Part shown: one piece after another, positions 62,575-64,000 of the stretch
How positions within the stretch are numbered: position 1 is the stretch's first letter
Layout of the letters: each line of letters opens with the position of its first letter
NCBI GenBank assembly: GCA_024707265.1
Contig: JANQAB010000004.1
Span: 1 to 64,000 of the forward strand
Direction: 5' to 3'
DNA from: Sporocytophaga sp.
GTDB lineage: Bacteria; Bacteroidota; Bacteroidia; Cytophagales; Cytophagaceae
Length of the DNA stretch: 64,000 nt
Program-made: the position numbers and the translations under genes
Notes under the pieces: generated by a model
Database searches by the model: none
What the model saw: the letters and a program-made list of their open reading frames with translations, nothing else
Told to the model about the DNA's origin: nothing

Positions 62575-63300
62575 ATGTTTAGAGAAAGTCGGGAATCAAG
62601 AAATATTCCATCATCTGGCGATTATGAAGGAAGAGGACCGGTAGTAATAAAACGGATTTCATGGGGAGCTATCATTGCAGGTGTAGTAGTGGCTTTGGTG
62701 TTTCAAATGGTTTTTAGTTTATTAGGTCTGGGTATAGGAATAGGAGCCATAAATCCTATGGAGGCAAATCCTATGGAAGGGTTAGGTGTAGGTGCGGTGA
62801 TATGGTGGGGTGCTAGTATGCTTATTTCTTTATATTTGGGTGGCTATGTTGCGGGAAGACTCGCTGGTATGCCTAGGAATGAAGAAGGAATTGCACATGG
62901 CGTTCTGACCTGGTCTGTATTTACTTTATTTAGTTTTTTTCTATTAACAACAACAATTGGAGGTACGTTTAATGTTATAGGAAATACGTTAAGTAAATCT
63001 TTATCCATTGCCGGACAACAAAATATAAATCCAACAGAAGTTAAAGAAAAAATATCACAGGAATTAGACCAAAGAGGTATTACTAAAGAAGGAATTCAGG
63101 AGCAAGTTCAGAACCCAGAGAATAGACAAAAAGCGGAAGAAATATCTTTGGTTGCATCTAAGGCAGGAATCTTTGGCGCGATCGGACTAATTTTAGGCGG
63201 TATTTCAGCTGCTTTGGGAGGTATGACCGGAAGACCAAAACATTTGCTGGAGGATGTTAAAGTTCCGGTTAAAGAACGTGTTTATGTAACAAATAAATAA
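62575..63300 (+). CDS. Multi-pass membrane protein (hypothetical)
   Basis: A 241-aa protein. MFRESRESRNIPSSGDYEGR is a charged start; hydrophobic spans are WGAIIAGVVVALVFQMVFSL, VGAVIWWGASMLISLYLGGY, VFTLFSFFLLTTTIGGTFNV and IFGAIGLILGGISAALGGMT, with a charged loop between the last two (EVKEKISQELDQRGITKEGI). GGYVAGRLAGMPRNEEGIAH resembles a conserved loop in small membrane proteins of unknown function. No enzymatic motif. Followed by a strong terminator. Confidence 0.75.
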   Translation: MFRESRESRNIPSSGDYEGRGPVVIKRISWGAIIAGVVVALVFQMVFSLLGLGIGIGAINPMEANPMEGLGVGAVIWWGASMLISLYLGGYVAGRLAGMPRNEEGIAHGVLTWSVFTLFSFFLLTTTIGGTFNVIGNTLSKSLSIAGQQNINPTEVKEKISQELDQRGITKEGIQEQVQNPENRQKAEEISLVASKAGIFGAIGLILGGISAALGGMTGRPKHLLEDVKVPVKERVYVTNK

Positions 63301-63314
63301 AGAGTACTCATTAT

Positions 63315-63352
63315 ACAAAAATAGCCCCGATAAAACGGGGCTATTTTTGTAT
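63315..63352. terminator. Strong bidirectional terminator
   Basis: AAAAATAGCCCCG (63317-63329) and CGGGGCTATTTTT (63336-63348), a perfect stem with A and T tails, between the convergent stops at 63300 and 63378. Confidence 0.9.
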
Positions 63353-63377
63353 TTGGACAGAAGTTAGAAATGTTATC

Positions 63378-64000
63378 CTATTGTTTTATGACAGTCTTAT
63401 TCCAACTGTTTGTCGCTGTCGTGATTTTTATTTGATAAATCCCTGTTTTAAATTGCTCTAAGAATAACTCATTTCCTGAATTAAAATTATTTAACTGTAG
63501 TACCTTCGTACCGCTTGCATTGTATATTTCAATAGTAGCGGTATTGTCAGGAAAGTGAATTTCTAATCGATTAGAAGCAGGGTTAGGAAATAATTTTACT
63601 TCTGCCATCGCTTTAGAAGCATTGAACCCTAGAATAGGAGCTATGGCGATACAATCTGAAGTGTCTGTACAACCATCAACAGAAGTACCAATTACAGCAT
63701 ACATTCCTATATCGTTAACGGTGAATGTTGGGATGTCAGATTTCGCAACGATAGTTTTTGTATCACAGTTATACCACTGAAAACGATCTACACCCTCACC
63801 GGTAGCTGATAATACATTGTCAGTATTAGTTAGGCTGACTTCGATAGTTGGGTAAATGATTAAATCCAATTCTACAATAGAATCACACCCGTCTTTACTT
63901 TTCATTGTTTGGATATAAATGCCTGACTCAATGTAGGTCTTGCCATTGGTCCATGTGTAACTACCGCAAGCCTCTTCTTGCAGACTAGTTTTAATAGTTT
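63378..64000 (-). CDS. C-terminal part of a T9SS-sorted surface protein, N-terminus beyond the window
   Basis: The frame is open to the right edge (reading TIKTSLQEEACGSYTWTNGK then TYIESGIYIQT upstream of MKSKDGCDSIVELDLIIYPT). It contains a T.TW.NG.TY..SG-type repeat typical of large Bacteroidota adhesin-like proteins and, further on, ECD-like GTSVDGCTDTSDCIAI. The last ~80 residues (VKLFPNPASNRLEIHFPDNT to IYQIKITTATNSWNKTVIKQ) are a T9SS sorting domain. Total length cannot be known. Probably a cell-surface adhesin or gliding-related protein. Confidence 0.85.
   Translation of the reverse strand, partial: TIKTSLQEEACGSYTWTNGKTYIESGIYIQTMKSKDGCDSIVELDLIIYPTIEVSLTNTDNVLSATGEGVDRFQWYNCDTKTIVAKSDIPTFTVNDIGMYAVIGTSVDGCTDTSDCIAIAPILGFNASKAMAEVKLFPNPASNRLEIHFPDNTATIEIYNASGTKVLQLNNFNSGNELFLEQFKTGIYQIKITTATNSWNKTVIKQ

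Noticed and set aside
1..64000. tRNA or rRNA genes
   Set aside because: I found no cloverleaf-like sequence with a TTCGA-type T loop and no rRNA-like stretch in the intergenic DNA I read.

Overview
The window is low-GC Bacteroidota DNA. The signs are repeated type IX secretion (T9SS) C-terminal sorting domains, lipoproteins with the Cys-Lys-Lys start, a TonB-dependent receptor, TAnnTTTG-type promoter boxes and many Bacteroidota-restricted hypothetical families. A gliding, polysaccharide-degrading Cytophagales (Sporocytophaga/Cytophaga-like) is my best guess. That guess is an inference from gene content, not a marker-gene result. I see no rRNA, tRNA or CRISPR array.

Region 1 (1-26.6 kb) is mostly conserved chromosome. 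In order it holds a cyclase-family protein and a carotenoid oxygenase, an AhpD-like protein, a sirtuin, topA, a SixA-type phosphatase, small secreted proteins, a TraB/GumN protein, the Tex RNA-binding protein, prephenate dehydrogenase and citrate synthase. It continues with a gamma-glutamylcyclotransferase, a PhzF protein, a TonB receptor, a three-gene sterol-desaturase operon and an RND efflux pair. Convergent pairs share hairpin terminators.

Region 2 (26.7-42.7 kb) is a more variable cell-surface region. It has a HipA-like kinase/DUF3037 pair, a five-repeat BTRD1 plus beta-lactamase-fold T9SS protein, a collagen-like protein, several lipoproteins and outer-membrane proteins, and an Imm11-type immunity protein.

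Region 3 (42.7-62.6 kb) is accessory DNA full of dispersed, palindromic and tandem repeats. They include a 522-bp tandem duplication, a ~138-bp array around an invertible palindrome, a 21-bp minisatellite with a 126-bp higher-order period, and MITE-like elements with CCCCTCTGG termini. Among them lie a secreted GH-A glycosidase with CBM6, a YihY membrane protein, orphan regulators and a defence cluster. The cluster has a nucleotidyltransferase coupled to a DUF262 protein (52.6-54.2 kb), followed by an ABC-type ATPase plus DUF4435 TOPRIM pair that matches PARIS (54.6-56.4 kb). The right edge holds a multi-pass membrane protein and the end of another T9SS protein.

At least ten genes are split by a one-base change in a homopolymer, almost always one extra A or T. 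Restoring that base gives intact, family-like proteins each time, so I treat these as probable sequence errors and annotate the whole genes. Two non-obvious consequences are that the topA, sir2 and tex ends as read naively are wrong, and that a 43-residue lipoprotein at 10.6 kb is easily missed.
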